Part shown: one piece after another, positions 1 through 8,985 of the stretch | Position numbering within the stretch: the first letter of the stretch is position 1 | Layout: each line of letters opens with the position of its first letter | Assembly (NCBI RefSeq): GCF_037039395.1 | Contig: NZ_CP146241.1 | Coordinates: 248,001-312,000, forward strand | DNA length: 64,000 nt | Reading direction: 5' to 3' | Source: Agrobacterium vitis | GTDB lineage: Bacteria > Pseudomonadota > Alphaproteobacteria > Rhizobiales > Rhizobiaceae | Program-made: the position numbers and the translations under genes | Notes under the pieces: model-generated | The model's database searches: none | Seen by the model: only the letters and a program-made list of their open reading frames with translations | Told to the model about the DNA's origin: nothing

Positions 1-258
1 CAGACCGGGCTGCATCCGCATGAAAATCCGATCGACTGGTTCCAGGTGACATTCAAAGATCTGGAAATCAAAGGATCCTGGGCCTACCCGACACACTATT
101 GGCCACGCGTCATCAGGCTGATTGCTTCCGGTCTGCTGCCAGCAATGAAGATCGTCACCAAGCGTGTGACACTCGACACTGCTGTCAAAAAAGGTTTCGA
201 TGTCCTGCTCGACCCGGCTGGAGCCCAACTCAAGATCCTGATCGATCTTTCAAAATAG
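1..258 (+). CDS. Zinc-type alcohol dehydrogenase, C-terminal fragment (cut by window start)
   Basis: The reading frame is open from base 1 and stops at 256-258, so only the last 85 residues are present. The segment has the feel of the C-terminal lobe of a medium-chain dehydrogenase/reductase: a DLEIKGS stretch, then a THYW segment, then a helix with VTLDTAVKKGFD before the end. The zinc ligands and the Rossmann fold would lie upstream of the window. A GTG at 46 is not the true start because the same frame continues to the edge. It lies 121 bp before the flavin monooxygenase on the same strand, so the two may be co-transcribed. The family call is moderate; the substrate cannot be judged. Confidence 0.6.
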   Translation, partial: QTGLHPHENPIDWFQVTFKDLEIKGSWAYPTHYWPRVIRLIASGLLPAMKIVTKRVTLDTAVKKGFDVLLDPAGAQLKILIDLSK

Positions 259-379
259 GCGTCTCGGGCACCGCCTGTCCCGGAAGAGGAGACCGGCAGG
301 CGGAACCCATACCGCTTCGAAGGGCGTCTGGAGGGACGCTTCATGACCCGAGACACAAGCACTCATGGAGGAGAAGACC

Positions 380-2182
380 ATGCTTGATATCAGTCCAGCC
401 ACCAAGATAGACACGGCTTTGTCGAAGCTCGGCAAGGCGCTTGAAAGCGGCGACATCGATGCCGCCGTCAACTTGTTTCAGACCGATTGCTATTGGCGCG
501 ATCTGGTGACATTCACCTGGAACCTTAAGACACTCGAGGGCCACGAGCAGATCCGAGAGATGCTGAAGAGCCAGCTTGCCGCCGTCAAACCGTCGAATTT
601 CGTGCAGGATTCGAGAGAGCCCGCCGCTGATGCTGGTGGGATCACTGACGGCTGGTTTGAGTTCGAGACGGACGTCGCGCGCGGCTACGGACATATTCGC
701 CTGAAAGACGGGCTGATCTGGACCTTCTTGACCACCATGACCGAATTGAAGGGCCATGAAGAGCCGAAAGGCATCCGCCGCCCGATGGGCGCCGAGCATG
801 GCCATGACCGCAACCGCATGACCTGGAAAGAAAAGCGCGAGACCGAGGCCGCGGAGCTAGGCTATTCGGTGCAACCCTATGTCGTCATCATTGGTGGCGG
901 CCAGGGAGGCATTGCACTAGGTGCACGGCTTCGCCAGCTGGGTGTGCCGACAATCATCATAGAAAAGAACGAGCGCCCGGGCGACAGCTGGCGCAAGCGC
1001 TACAAGTCGCTCTGCCTGCACGACCCCGTCTGGTACGATCACCTGCCCTACATTCCCTTCCCGGAAAACTGGCCCGTCTTCACCCCGAAGGACAAGGTGG
1101 GCGACTGGCTGGAAATGTACACCAAGGTCATGGAGTTGAACTACTGGGGGTCCACGACCTGCAAGTCGGCGCAATTCGATGAAGCGACGGGCGAATGGAC
1201 CGTCATTGTCGACCGCGCCGGTACGGAGGTCGTGCTCAAGCCAAAGCAGCTGGTGCTGGCGACGGGCATGTCTGGCAAGGCGAATGTGCCAAAATTCCCC
1301 GGTCAGGATGTGTTCAAGGGCGAACAGCAGCATTCATCGCAGCATCCGGGGCCGGACGCCTATGCCGGCAGACACGTGGTGGTGATCGGTTCCAACAATT
1401 CCGCCCATGATATCTGCGCAGCACTCTGGGAAGCCGGTGCCGATGTCACCATGCTGCAACGATCATCCACCCATATCGTCAAATCCGGTTCACTGATGGA
1501 GATCGGTCTCGGCGATCTCTATTCGGAAAGGGCGGTTCAGGGCGGCATGACCACGCGTAAGGCTGACCTGATTTTTGCGTCCCTGCCCTACCGGATCATG
1601 CATGAGTTCCAGATCCCGATTTACAACAGGATTCGTGAACAGGACGCGGATTTTTATAAGGCACTGGAAGAGGCCGGTTTCATGCTTGATTTCGGCGATG
1701 ACGAGTCTGGCCTGTTCATGAAATATCTGCGACGCGGATCGGGCTATTACATCGATGTCGGCGCCTGTGATCTGGTGATTGACGGCTCGATCAAGCTGAA
1801 GTCAGGCGTGGACGTGTCGCATCTGACCGAAAATGCCGTTGTGTTGAAGGATGGCACGGAGTTGCCAGCGGATCTTGTGGTCTATGCCACCGGCTATGGC
1901 TCGATGAATGGTTGGGCAGCCGATCTCATCTCGCGCGACGTCGCTGACAAGGTCGGCAAATGCTGGGGGCTCGGCTCCGATACAACCAAGGACCCCGGTC
2001 CCTGGGAGGGCGAACAGCGCAATATGTGGAAGCCGACGCAACAGGACGCATTGTGGTTCCATGGCGGCAATCTGCACCAGTCACGGCACTATTCGCAATA
2101 TCTGTCACTGCAGCTGAAAGCTCGTCAGGTCGGTATCGACACGCCCGTCTATGGCATGACCAAACCGCATCATCTGTCGTAA
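380..2182 (+). CDS. Flavin-containing monooxygenase with N-terminal SnoaL/NTF2-like domain
   Basis: A 600-residue protein. Residues 1 to about 130 look like an NTF2/SnoaL-like cone domain. The rest is a class B flavoprotein monooxygenase, with an FAD-binding GGGQGG at 172-177, a second Rossmann motif (VVVIGSNNSAHD) for NADPH and a late ATGY motif typical of the family. It probably uses NADPH and O2 to oxygenate a small organic substrate, which I cannot name. An in-frame ATG at 365 exists, but the GGAGGAG just after it sits 7-8 bases before the ATG at 380, so 380 is the better start. It lies downstream of an alcohol dehydrogenase on the same strand. The fusion architecture is common in proteobacteria and fungi. 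Confidence 0.85.
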   Translation: MLDISPATKIDTALSKLGKALESGDIDAAVNLFQTDCYWRDLVTFTWNLKTLEGHEQIREMLKSQLAAVKPSNFVQDSREPAADAGGITDGWFEFETDVARGYGHIRLKDGLIWTFLTTMTELKGHEEPKGIRRPMGAEHGHDRNRMTWKEKRETEAAELGYSVQPYVVIIGGGQGGIALGARLRQLGVPTIIIEKNERPGDSWRKRYKSLCLHDPVWYDHLPYIPFPENWPVFTPKDKVGDWLEMYTKVMELNYWGSTTCKSAQFDEATGEWTVIVDRAGTEVVLKPKQLVLATGMSGKANVPKFPGQDVFKGEQQHSSQHPGPDAYAGRHVVVIGSNNSAHDICAALWEAGADVTMLQRSSTHIVKSGSLMEIGLGDLYSERAVQGGMTTRKADLIFASLPYRIMHEFQIPIYNRIREQDADFYKALEEAGFMLDFGDDESGLFMKYLRRGSGYYIDVGACDLVIDGSIKLKSGVDVSHLTENAVVLKDGTELPADLVVYATGYGSMNGWAADLISRDVADKVGKCWGLGSDTTKDPGPWEGEQRNMWKPTQQDALWFHGGNLHQSRHYSQYLSLQLKARQVGIDTPVYGMTKPHHLS

Positions 2183-2369
2183 AGCCACAAGGGATGTGAA
2201 GCAGCGCCGGAGGCTAACCCCTATGACCGGTCCCGTAAGGCTCTGCTTCACTGAGATAAAATGGAGACCATTTGGTTTAAGTTGCGCCGCCATGAATTGC
2301 ACGCGCTGCATGGTGTCGTGGCGTTGTTCATCCTCTGCTGACGGAACGTTTCCGATGGTCTTCAAAATT

Positions 2370-2530
2370 TGGAGGTTGATGTGATCGAGCGGGCATGGAG
2401 CGCCCTTGTCGCTGATCGTCGTTCGGACCGCTTGCCGCGAATGATGCCCTGAAGCCCATCATTCTCATGAGCCGTGCGACGGTGCAGCGAGCCATCCGCT
2501 CGCGGGCCGATAGGCGACCCACGTCCATGT
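2370..2530 (-). mobile_element. Degenerate fragment of an IS3-family transposase (OrfB)
   Basis: Read on the minus strand across shifting frames, this stretch gives MARCTVARLMRMMGF, then GIIRGK, then DKGAPCPLDHINL. Those three blocks occur in this order in IS3-family OrfB proteins, just before the DDE core. At least two frameshifts separate them, and no catalytic core, second ORF or terminal repeats are visible, so this is a scar and not an element. It lies between the convergent flavin monooxygenase and hyuB. The rest of 2183-2603 shows nothing else I can support. Family call from memory of the motifs. Confidence 0.55.
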
Positions 2531-2603
2531 ACTTGGCAACGACCTGGCGTCTTCAGCTGGCATTTAGCAGCTTGCACACGATGCCGCTTTCCTTATCGTG
2601 CCC

Positions 2604-4280
2604 TTACTTCTTGTAGTTTTCAGCAAGGAACGCCGCAGAGAACTTGCCGCTGTCGTGGTCTTCGCGCAAGAGTTCCTTGCTACGTTCGCTCGGCAAACCA
2701 TAACCGCCAGCGCCGGGTGTCTCGATGACTACCGCCATGGCAGGCGTCAGGCGAATGCGGTTTGCCTTGGAGGGCAGGCTTTCTTCGCCGCCCTCGCCGT
2801 CCAGCTTCACGAAGCGTCCGGGCAGGCCGGCCGTTCCGCCAAAAATGCCCCAGGGCCGGTTGCGGAAACGCTCACCTACGCCATTGAACTCGCAGTCATG
2901 ATCAACCGGGCGGATCGTCCGGCGAATGCCGAGGCCACCGCGGAAGCGTCCTGCGCCGCCAGAATCCTCGACCAGCGCATATTCCTCGACACGCAGCGGA
3001 TATTCGATCTCGATCGCCTCGACTGGAAGATTGGACGTGTTGGTGATGTTCACCTGAACGCCGTCCTTGCCATCCTTCGTCGCACGGGCGCCCATGCCGC
3101 CGCCAAGCGTCTCAAGATAGATATATTGCTTGCCGCTGCGCGGATCGACGCCGGCGAAGACGGCGCTGGTATTGGCGCCGTTGGCGGCCCCTATCGCCTG
3201 GTCGGGCAAAGCTTCGGCCAGTGCGCCGATGACGATATCGACGACGCGCTGGCAGGTATTGGCGCGCAACGCCACCGATGCCGGCGCGACACAATTCATG
3301 AACGAGCCGAGCGGCGCACGGATTTCGATTGCATCGAAAATACCTTGGTTGTTCGGCACTTCGGGATCAAGCAACGCCTTCAGCGAAAAGCAGACGGCCG
3401 ATTGGGTCGCGTTGAACGTCAGGTTGAAGTTGCCGGGAACCTGTTGGTCTGTGCCTTCGAAATCGAAGATGATCTTTTCACCCGACTTGCGAATGAGGAG
3501 ATTGATCCTGATGTCCTCGGTGCCTGCCCCATCGTCATCCATGACGTCGGTGAACGTGTATTCGCCATCAGGAAGCTTGGCGATGGCGGCGCGCATCCGC
3601 AGATTGGTGCGGCGGATGATGTCTTGGAACACCGCTTCCATATAGGAGGCACTATGACGCGAAATGAACTCCTGCAAACGACGCTCGCCAAGGCGAGCAG
3701 CCGCGATCTGGGCATTAAGGTCGCCCTTGCGCTCTTCGGGAAGGCGCATGTTGAGGAGCAGGATGCGCATCATATCGTCCTGCAGCACGCCCTTGCTGAA
3801 CAGACGCACGATCGGGATACGCAGACCTTCCTTGTAGATCTCGTCGAGACCGCCGGACATGGAGCCGACCGCAGCGCCGCCGACATCCGCGTGATGGACG
3901 ATATTGGCGACGAAACCGACAAGGCGTCCTTCGCCGAATACCGGCATGGCAAGGTTGATATCGGGCAAATGCGTGCCACCGGCAACATGCGGATCATTGC
4001 CGATAAACACGTCGCCGGGGGCGATTGTATCGCCATACTGGTCGATAATATGCGTCATCAGACCGGCCATCGACGCCAGATGGATCGGCAGCGCTTGTTC
4101 TGCCTGAACGACAAGCCGGCCCTGGGCATCGGCGATCGCGGTGGAATGGTCGTGGCGTTCCTTGATATTGGTCGAGAATGCGCTGCGCATGATCGTCAGG
4201 AAGCATTCGTCGGTAATCGACTTCAGGCCGTTCCAGCTAATTTCGAGCGCGATGGGGTCAAGGCCGATCTTATTGAGCAT
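2604..4280 (-). CDS. hyuB: Hydantoinase B / N-methylhydantoinase B-type subunit
   Basis: A 558-residue protein of the HyuB family (oxoprolinase/hydantoinase beta subunit). It opens with DPIALEISWNGLKSITDEC and carries the family block GNDPHVAGGTHLPDIN. HyuB pairs with HyuA to hydrolyse cyclic amides (hydantoins, 5-oxoproline) with ATP, in the cytoplasm; related pairs carboxylate ketones. The start overlaps the hyuA stop by 11 bp, the usual sign of translational coupling. The true substrate is unknown: the transporter and DapA-like enzyme upstream suggest an imported amino-acid-like compound. A 566-codon open frame on the opposite strand is only its shadow. Confidence 0.9.
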   Translation of the reverse strand: MLNKIGLDPIALEISWNGLKSITDECFLTIMRSAFSTNIKERHDHSTAIADAQGRLVVQAEQALPIHLASMAGLMTHIIDQYGDTIAPGDVFIGNDPHVAGGTHLPDINLAMPVFGEGRLVGFVANIVHHADVGGAAVGSMSGGLDEIYKEGLRIPIVRLFSKGVLQDDMMRILLLNMRLPEERKGDLNAQIAAARLGERRLQEFISRHSASYMEAVFQDIIRRTNLRMRAAIAKLPDGEYTFTDVMDDDGAGTEDIRINLLIRKSGEKIIFDFEGTDQQVPGNFNLTFNATQSAVCFSLKALLDPEVPNNQGIFDAIEIRAPLGSFMNCVAPASVALRANTCQRVVDIVIGALAEALPDQAIGAANGANTSAVFAGVDPRSGKQYIYLETLGGGMGARATKDGKDGVQVNITNTSNLPVEAIEIEYPLRVEEYALVEDSGGAGRFRGGLGIRRTIRPVDHDCEFNGVGERFRNRPWGIFGGTAGLPGRFVKLDGEGGEESLPSKANRIRLTPAMAVVIETPGAGGYGLPSERSKELLREDHDSGKFSAAFLAENYKK

Positions 4281-6321
4281 CGTCGATCTCCAGAATGAGG
4301 CTGAGCGCCGGGTCGACTGTCAGCGTCGCCCATGGTGGCACGACAGTCGTCGTGTCGAATTGCGTGATGATTGCAGGCCCCTGCAGGCGCACGCCAGCTT
4401 CCAGCGTGCTGCGGGGGTAGATCGGAGTGGAAACCGGCGCATGTTCGTCAAACCAGACGTCACGATATTCGGACGCCTTGGCGGGGCCGACCGGCTTTTC
4501 GGAAAGCGGCGTGATCTGGCTGAGGCGGGCAACCGCCTTCATGCGCACGTTCATAATCTCGATCGGCGCTTCCCGGTCGACATGCCCGTAGCTGCGCTGG
4601 TGCACTTCGAAGAATGCTTCTTTCAGCACCTCGATATCTGGCAACTGCGGCTCGTCGCCTGGCTGACCGAGCGTGACCGGCAGTTCGTAGTTCTGGCCGA
4701 CATAGCGCATATCGAGGGTCAGCAGGCGATAAGCGCCCTCAGTACCCCGCGCCTCGATTGCGAGCCATGTCTTGGCCTGTTCGTCCAGTTGCTCGACAGC
4801 CTTTTCGATCGGTGCCAGCGAACCATCAAGCGGCGTGCGACAGGTGAAGACGAAGTTTTCCTGGAGATCCGCTTCGATCAGGCCTTCGGCGCAGAGAATG
4901 CCCGGCGTCGCCGGCACGATGATGCGCTTGATGCCCAGCGATTTCGCCACGTCGGTGGCGTGCAGGCCGCCGGCACCGCCGAAGGGCATCAACGCAAAGT
5001 CGCGCGGATCATGCCCCTTCTGGGTGGAGACGGCACGGATGGCCCGCGTCATATTGGAGGAAACGATGCCGCAAATTCCGAGCGCCGCCTTGATCACCGG
5101 AATGCCGAGCGGTTCGGCAATCGTGTTGATCGCCGCGACGGCCTTTTCCCGATCGATCATCAGACCGCCGGCAAGCGAGGCCGGAAGACGGCCGAGCACG
5201 ACATTGGCGTCCGATACGGTCGGCTTGGTGCCACCCTTGCAATAGCAGGCGGGTCCCGGTACGGCACCGGCGCTTTCCGGGCCTACCTTCATCAGGCCGT
5301 CAGGACCGATATGGGCAATCGAGCCGCCACCAGCGCCAACGGTGTGGATGTCCACCATGGGAAGGCGAATGCGGAAGCCGGCAATGTCGCGGACATGAGC
5401 GATTTCGGTTTCACCGTCGCGGATCAGGCAGACGTCGGTGCTTGTGCCGCCGATGTCGAGCGTGATGATATTGCCGATCGACGATTTTCCACCGGCCGCC
5501 GCCGCGCCCACCGCACCGGCGGCCGGGCCGGACAACGCCGTGCGCACCGGAAATTCCAGCGCCCTGTCCACCGACATCAGACCGCCACTCGACTGGAAGA
5601 TGCCGAACTTGGCATTCGGTGCGACTTCACTGATCGCGCCCTTCAGCCGCTCCATGTAGCGGCCGACTTCCGGCTGCAGGAAGGCATTGATCAGGGTCGT
5701 GGAAAACCGTTCGAACTCGCGAAATTCTGGCTGAACTTCGCTCGAAATCGAGACATAGACATCCGGCAGCGCAGCGCGGACGGCGGCGGCAATGCGCTGT
5801 TCGTGGATCGGGTTGAGAAAGGAGAAGAGCAGGCAGACGGCGATGCTTTCGACCTGCGGCGCAGCCTTCAGCTCGGCGATCAGCCTTGCGATTTCTTTAT
5901 CGGTAAGATCGACGACGATCTCGCCCCGCGAGCCGATGCGCTCGGTTACTTCGAGGCGATTACTGCGCATGACGAGCGGCGCTGGCGCATCTTCCTGAAG
6001 GTCGTAGATCAGGGGACGAACCTGGCGCCCGATCTCGACCAGATCGCGAAAACCCTTGGTGGTGATCAGGCGAATGGCAGCGCCACGGCGCTGTAGGAGG
6101 GCATTGGTGGCAACCGTGGTTCCATGCGCGAAACGCACGATATCCTCGCCCGGAATACCCGTCTTTTGTTGCAGTTCCTTCAGACCCTCCAGAATGGCCC
6201 GTGAAGGATCATCCGGCGTCGATGGACGTTTGTGAATATGGGCCGCACCTGTCTTGAGATCACGTGCAGAAAAATCCGTGAACGTCCCACCGACGTCCAC
6301 ACCGATGACCCAGTCAGCCAT
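4270..6321 (-). CDS. hyuA: Hydantoinase A / N-methylhydantoinase A-type ATPase subunit
   Basis: A 683-residue protein when started at the ATG at 6321. The N-terminus IGVDVGGTFTDF is the ASKHA-type phosphate-binding loop that defines HyuA, and TLDIGGTSTDVCLI is the second one. The open frame runs on to 6423, but those extra 34 codons contain a 17-bp palindrome (6374-6390) shared with other promoters here, and a GGAAGCGAG stretch sits just before the 6321 ATG, so I prefer the short form. It makes the ATP-using half of a cyclic-amide hydrolase with HyuB and lies directly downstream of an amino-acid-type ABC operon. Substrate unknown. Confidence 0.9.
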   Translation of the reverse strand: MADWVIGVDVGGTFTDFSARDLKTGAAHIHKRPSTPDDPSRAILEGLKELQQKTGIPGEDIVRFAHGTTVATNALLQRRGAAIRLITTKGFRDLVEIGRQVRPLIYDLQEDAPAPLVMRSNRLEVTERIGSRGEIVVDLTDKEIARLIAELKAAPQVESIAVCLLFSFLNPIHEQRIAAAVRAALPDVYVSISSEVQPEFREFERFSTTLINAFLQPEVGRYMERLKGAISEVAPNAKFGIFQSSGGLMSVDRALEFPVRTALSGPAAGAVGAAAAGGKSSIGNIITLDIGGTSTDVCLIRDGETEIAHVRDIAGFRIRLPMVDIHTVGAGGGSIAHIGPDGLMKVGPESAGAVPGPACYCKGGTKPTVSDANVVLGRLPASLAGGLMIDREKAVAAINTIAEPLGIPVIKAALGICGIVSSNMTRAIRAVSTQKGHDPRDFALMPFGGAGGLHATDVAKSLGIKRIIVPATPGILCAEGLIEADLQENFVFTCRTPLDGSLAPIEKAVEQLDEQAKTWLAIEARGTEGAYRLLTLDMRYVGQNYELPVTLGQPGDEPQLPDIEVLKEAFFEVHQRSYGHVDREAPIEIMNVRMKAVARLSQITPLSEKPVGPAKASEYRDVWFDEHAPVSTPIYPRSTLEAGVRLQGPAIITQFDTTTVVPPWATLTVDPALSLILEIDDAQ

Positions 6322-6373
6322 GCTGTTCTCGCTTCCGATCCTTGAAAGCCCCGATAAGGCTACTTCGATTTCA

Positions 6374-6390
6374 GTATCCATAATGAATAC
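6374..6390. promoter_or_regulatory. Palindromic operator candidate, site 1 (hyuAB)
   Basis: GTATCCATAATGAATAC is an imperfect palindrome fitting G-W-A-T-M-C-N5-G-W-A-T-A-C. It lies 52 bp before the chosen hyuA start. Three other sites in the window fit the same pattern (9786-9802, 16826-16842, 29351-29367). It is probably bound by a GntR-type repressor; the one encoded at 27710-28426 is the nearest candidate. The binding is inferred. Confidence 0.55.
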
Positions 6391-6474
6391 CCAATAGCAA
6401 ATGAAAGAAAGGGAAATTGGCAATTTTCATCCGGCAGAGCCGTTTCCAATCGTTCCAACGCCCCCTTCAGGTAT

Positions 6475-7284
6475 TCAGTGTGTTGGCGCGACGGCTCCTG
6501 TCAGCCCTGCCAGAAACCGCCTGCAACGGTCCGTTTCCGGCTCGAATAGAACCTTGCTCGATGGTCCCTGCTCAACAATCTGGCCAGCTTCCATGAAGAT
6601 GGTCCAGTCTGATGCATGGCGGGCAAAATCCATTTCGTGGGTAGCGATCAACATCGTCATGCCCGAATCCCGCACGTCTCGAATGACGTTCAGAACGTCC
6701 TGCACTGTTTCGGGGTCGAGCGCCGATGTCGGCTCGTCAAAGAGCATGATCTTCGGCTCCATCGCGAGAGCCCGTGCAATTGCAACGCGCTGCTGCTGCC
6801 CACCCGAAAGCTGGCGTGGGAAGCTCCCCGCCTTGTCGGCGAGACCGACGCGGGCGAGCAGTTCCAGACCTCGTCTGCGGGCACTTGCCGCATCCTGTCC
6901 GCGCACCAGTCGCGGCCCGGACGTCACATTGTCGAGCGCCGTCATGTGCGGAAAGAGATTAAAGCTCTGAAACACCATGCCGATGTCTTCGCGCTGGCGG
7001 GCAAGGACATTTTCACCGAGCTTCTTGCGCCCCGCCGCCGTCGTATTTGCGCCAATCTCCTCTTCACCGACCATGATCGTGCCTGAAGATATGGTCTCCA
7101 GCGTATTGATGCAGCGAAGAAGCGTGCTCTTTCCCGATCCGCTGGGGCCGATCAGGGCGGTCGCCTGGCCTTTTTCGACCAAGACGGAAACACTCTTCAG
7201 AGCAACGTAGTGACCGTAATTTTTGACCACGTCGCGAAGCTGCAGGAATGAGCCGGATTTATTGACTGATGTGGTCATGATCAT
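6475..7284 (-). CDS. Polar amino-acid ABC transporter ATP-binding protein
   Basis: A 269-residue ATPase of the HisP/GlnQ class, with Walker [10 protein letters not shown], the signature [15 protein letters not shown] and Walker B IMLFDEPTSALD. The ATG at 7284 overlaps the permease stop (ATGA), which fixes the start; the longer open frame only reads through the permease gene. It energises uptake with the permease at 7281-7997 and the binding protein at 8986-9762. It is the last gene of that operon, and hyuAB follows 153 bp downstream behind its own operator candidate. Confidence 0.92.
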   Translation of the reverse strand: MIMTTSVNKSGSFLQLRDVVKNYGHYVALKSVSVLVEKGQATALIGPSGSGKSTLLRCINTLETISSGTIMVGEEEIGANTTAAGRKKLGENVLARQREDIGMVFQSFNLFPHMTALDNVTSGPRLVRGQDAASARRRGLELLARVGLADKAGSFPRQLSGGQQQRVAIARALAMEPKIMLFDEPTSALDPETVQDVLNVIRDVRDSGMTMLIATHEMDFARHASDWTIFMEAGQIVEQGPSSKVLFEPETDRCRRFLAGLTGAVAPTH

Positions 7285-7997
7285 ACCGCCGCCGCTGGCG
7301 TAAATTCTTCGGCTTTCGGTGCGCCTGCATCGGCAAACCATCTGGAATTGCGCTTTTCGAATGCGTTCTGAAGCAGTGTCCAGATAGCCGTCGCGCCGAG
7401 GTAATAGATCGTTGCGACGGAAAGAGCTTCGAGCACGCGGAAGTTCGCCTGGGTAAGGTTGTCGGTCGCCCGGAAGAGTTCGGTCATCGAAATTACCGAG
7501 ACCAGGGACGTGTTCTTCAACTGCCTGACGAATTCGTTTCCGAGCGGCGGAACCGCGATGCGCAGTGCCTGCGGGAAGATGATCCATCGCATAATCGTCA
7601 GCGGCCGCATGCCAATCGCCTTGGAAGCTTCCCATTGGGCAACGGGCACCGCCGAAAGTGACGAACGCACGATCTCCGCCACATAAGGGCTTTCCGACAG
7701 CATCAGGCCGATGATTGCCGCTTCCACGACCGACAGCCGGATGCCCATCTGTGGCAGGGCGCTATAAAGGAATACCAGCTGCACCAGGAGCGGCGTTGCC
7801 CGAAAGAAAGCGACATAGGCCTGGTAGAAGCCGCGTGTGAGAAAACTATCGATCCGGCCGATCAGCGCAACGACGGTTCCAAGCACGATAGCCAGAACCA
7901 GCGTCAGCAGGGTCAACCAGATCGTCGTCCACAATCCCGTCAGGATGGTCGGATGCACCAGATTATGGAAGAATACGGACCAATCCCAAACGGGCAT
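7281..7997 (-). CDS. Polar amino-acid ABC transporter permease
   Basis: A 238-residue membrane protein of the HisM/GlnP type. It carries hydrophobic spans through LTLVLAIVLGTVVALIG and the cytoplasmic EAA-like loop (QWEASKAIGMRPLTIMRWIIFPQALR) that docks to the ATPase. AAGGAGA sits 6 bp before the ATG. A single permease gene implies a homodimeric channel. It lies between the dapA-like gene (11 bp gap) and the ATPase gene (4-bp overlap), in one operon. Confidence 0.92.
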   Translation of the reverse strand: MPVWDWSVFFHNLVHPTILTGLWTTIWLTLLTLVLAIVLGTVVALIGRIDSFLTRGFYQAYVAFFRATPLLVQLVFLYSALPQMGIRLSVVEAAIIGLMLSESPYVAEIVRSSLSAVPVAQWEASKAIGMRPLTIMRWIIFPQALRIAVPPLGNEFVRQLKNTSLVSVISMTELFRATDNLTQANFRVLEALSVATIYYLGATAIWTLLQNAFEKRNSRWFADAGAPKAEEFTPAAAV

Positions 7998-8008
7998 TGT
8001 CTTTCTCC

Positions 8009-8914
8009 TTATGCGGCCAGCGGGAGAGACGTGACACCAGAAGCCTCAAGCACCGCCTTGAAGCGCTCGCGCAGCTCGGCGGGCGAAGCAGACAGAGGTT
8101 CGCGCGGGTCGCCGAGCGGCAGGCCCCGGATTTCCGAACCGGCCTTGGCAAGCGCGACGTAACCGTTGAGCAGCATGAAATTGAGGATAGGCCACAACCT
8201 GTCCCAGACCTTCAATGCAGCGTTCCAATCTCTGTCGACGGAAATGCGGTCGTAGAGTTCGACGCAGAGTTCCGGGACGAAGGTGGAGGCGCCGATGATC
8301 GTGCCCGTTGCGCCATGGGCAAGCACGGCGAGAAGTGCCGGGTCGGAACCGGCCAGTACGGTTGGGGCATCCGGATTGGAGAGCATGCGGATGGTGCGGG
8401 TGAAGCTCTGCGGGCTATCCTTGATATGGGACACGAGACCATCGCGCTTCAATATCACCATCTGGTCTTCCGTAATATCGAGACGGGTGATGGAGGGCGT
8501 ATCGTAATAGATGATCGGGCCACCGGCGATCTTGACGATCTTGTCGAGGAACCGCTGCACATCGGCAAATTTCAGACTGTCAAAATAAGGCGTGACGACC
8601 AGCATCTGATCGACATCGAGATTACGGGCGTGCTGGGCAAGCTCCAGCGCATCGCGAACATTGTTGGAACCGACATGTGCAACGACGCCCATCTTGTCGC
8701 CAGCCGCTTCGACCGCGATTTCGTAAACACGCTTGCGTTCGGCAACCGACAAAGCGGGATGTTCGCCCGTCGAACCGCTAGCGACCACGGCATGAATGCC
8801 GGCGTCGCGCTGCGACCGGATCAACCGGCCATAGGCGGCCTCGTCGATCGCTGCACCGTCCTTGGTAAACGGTGTCAGAACCGCGCTGATAATACCCTTG
8901 AGTTCGCTTTTCAT
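8009..8914 (-). CDS. DapA-family aldolase/dehydratase (first of two)
   Basis: A 301-residue TIM-barrel protein of the dihydrodipicolinate synthase / N-acetylneuraminate lyase family. It has the GSTGE loop at 46-50, Tyr137 in the YYDTP segment and the Schiff-base lysine at 165 in HIKDSP. These enzymes join or split pyruvate-type keto acids through an imine on that lysine. It sits between the binding-protein and permease genes of an amino-acid-type ABC operon, so it is more likely catabolic than a lysine-biosynthesis enzyme. It shares little beyond family motifs with the second DapA-like protein at 11546-12442. The exact reaction cannot be named. Confidence 0.85.
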   Translation of the reverse strand: MKSELKGIISAVLTPFTKDGAAIDEAAYGRLIRSQRDAGIHAVVASGSTGEHPALSVAERKRVYEIAVEAAGDKMGVVAHVGSNNVRDALELAQHARNLDVDQMLVVTPYFDSLKFADVQRFLDKIVKIAGGPIIYYDTPSITRLDITEDQMVILKRDGLVSHIKDSPQSFTRTIRMLSNPDAPTVLAGSDPALLAVLAHGATGTIIGASTFVPELCVELYDRISVDRDWNAALKVWDRLWPILNFMLLNGYVALAKAGSEIRGLPLGDPREPLSASPAELRERFKAVLEASGVTSLPLAA

Positions 8915-8985
8915 AAGCCTAACCTTGTTGCTGGAAACGTATGGACCGGCGACCAGCGGCCGTCGGCCAATCAGTCGATACCGGC

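Noticed and set aside
2598..4298. 566-codon open frame on the plus strand opposite hyuB
   Set aside because: It mirrors hyuB exactly, its product is rich in Arg, His and Asp with no domain, and hyuB has clear family motifs and coupling to hyuA.
4141..6096. 651-codon open frame on the plus strand opposite hyuA
   Set aside because: An antisense shadow of a high-GC gene; no recognisable motif and very high Arg and Asp content.
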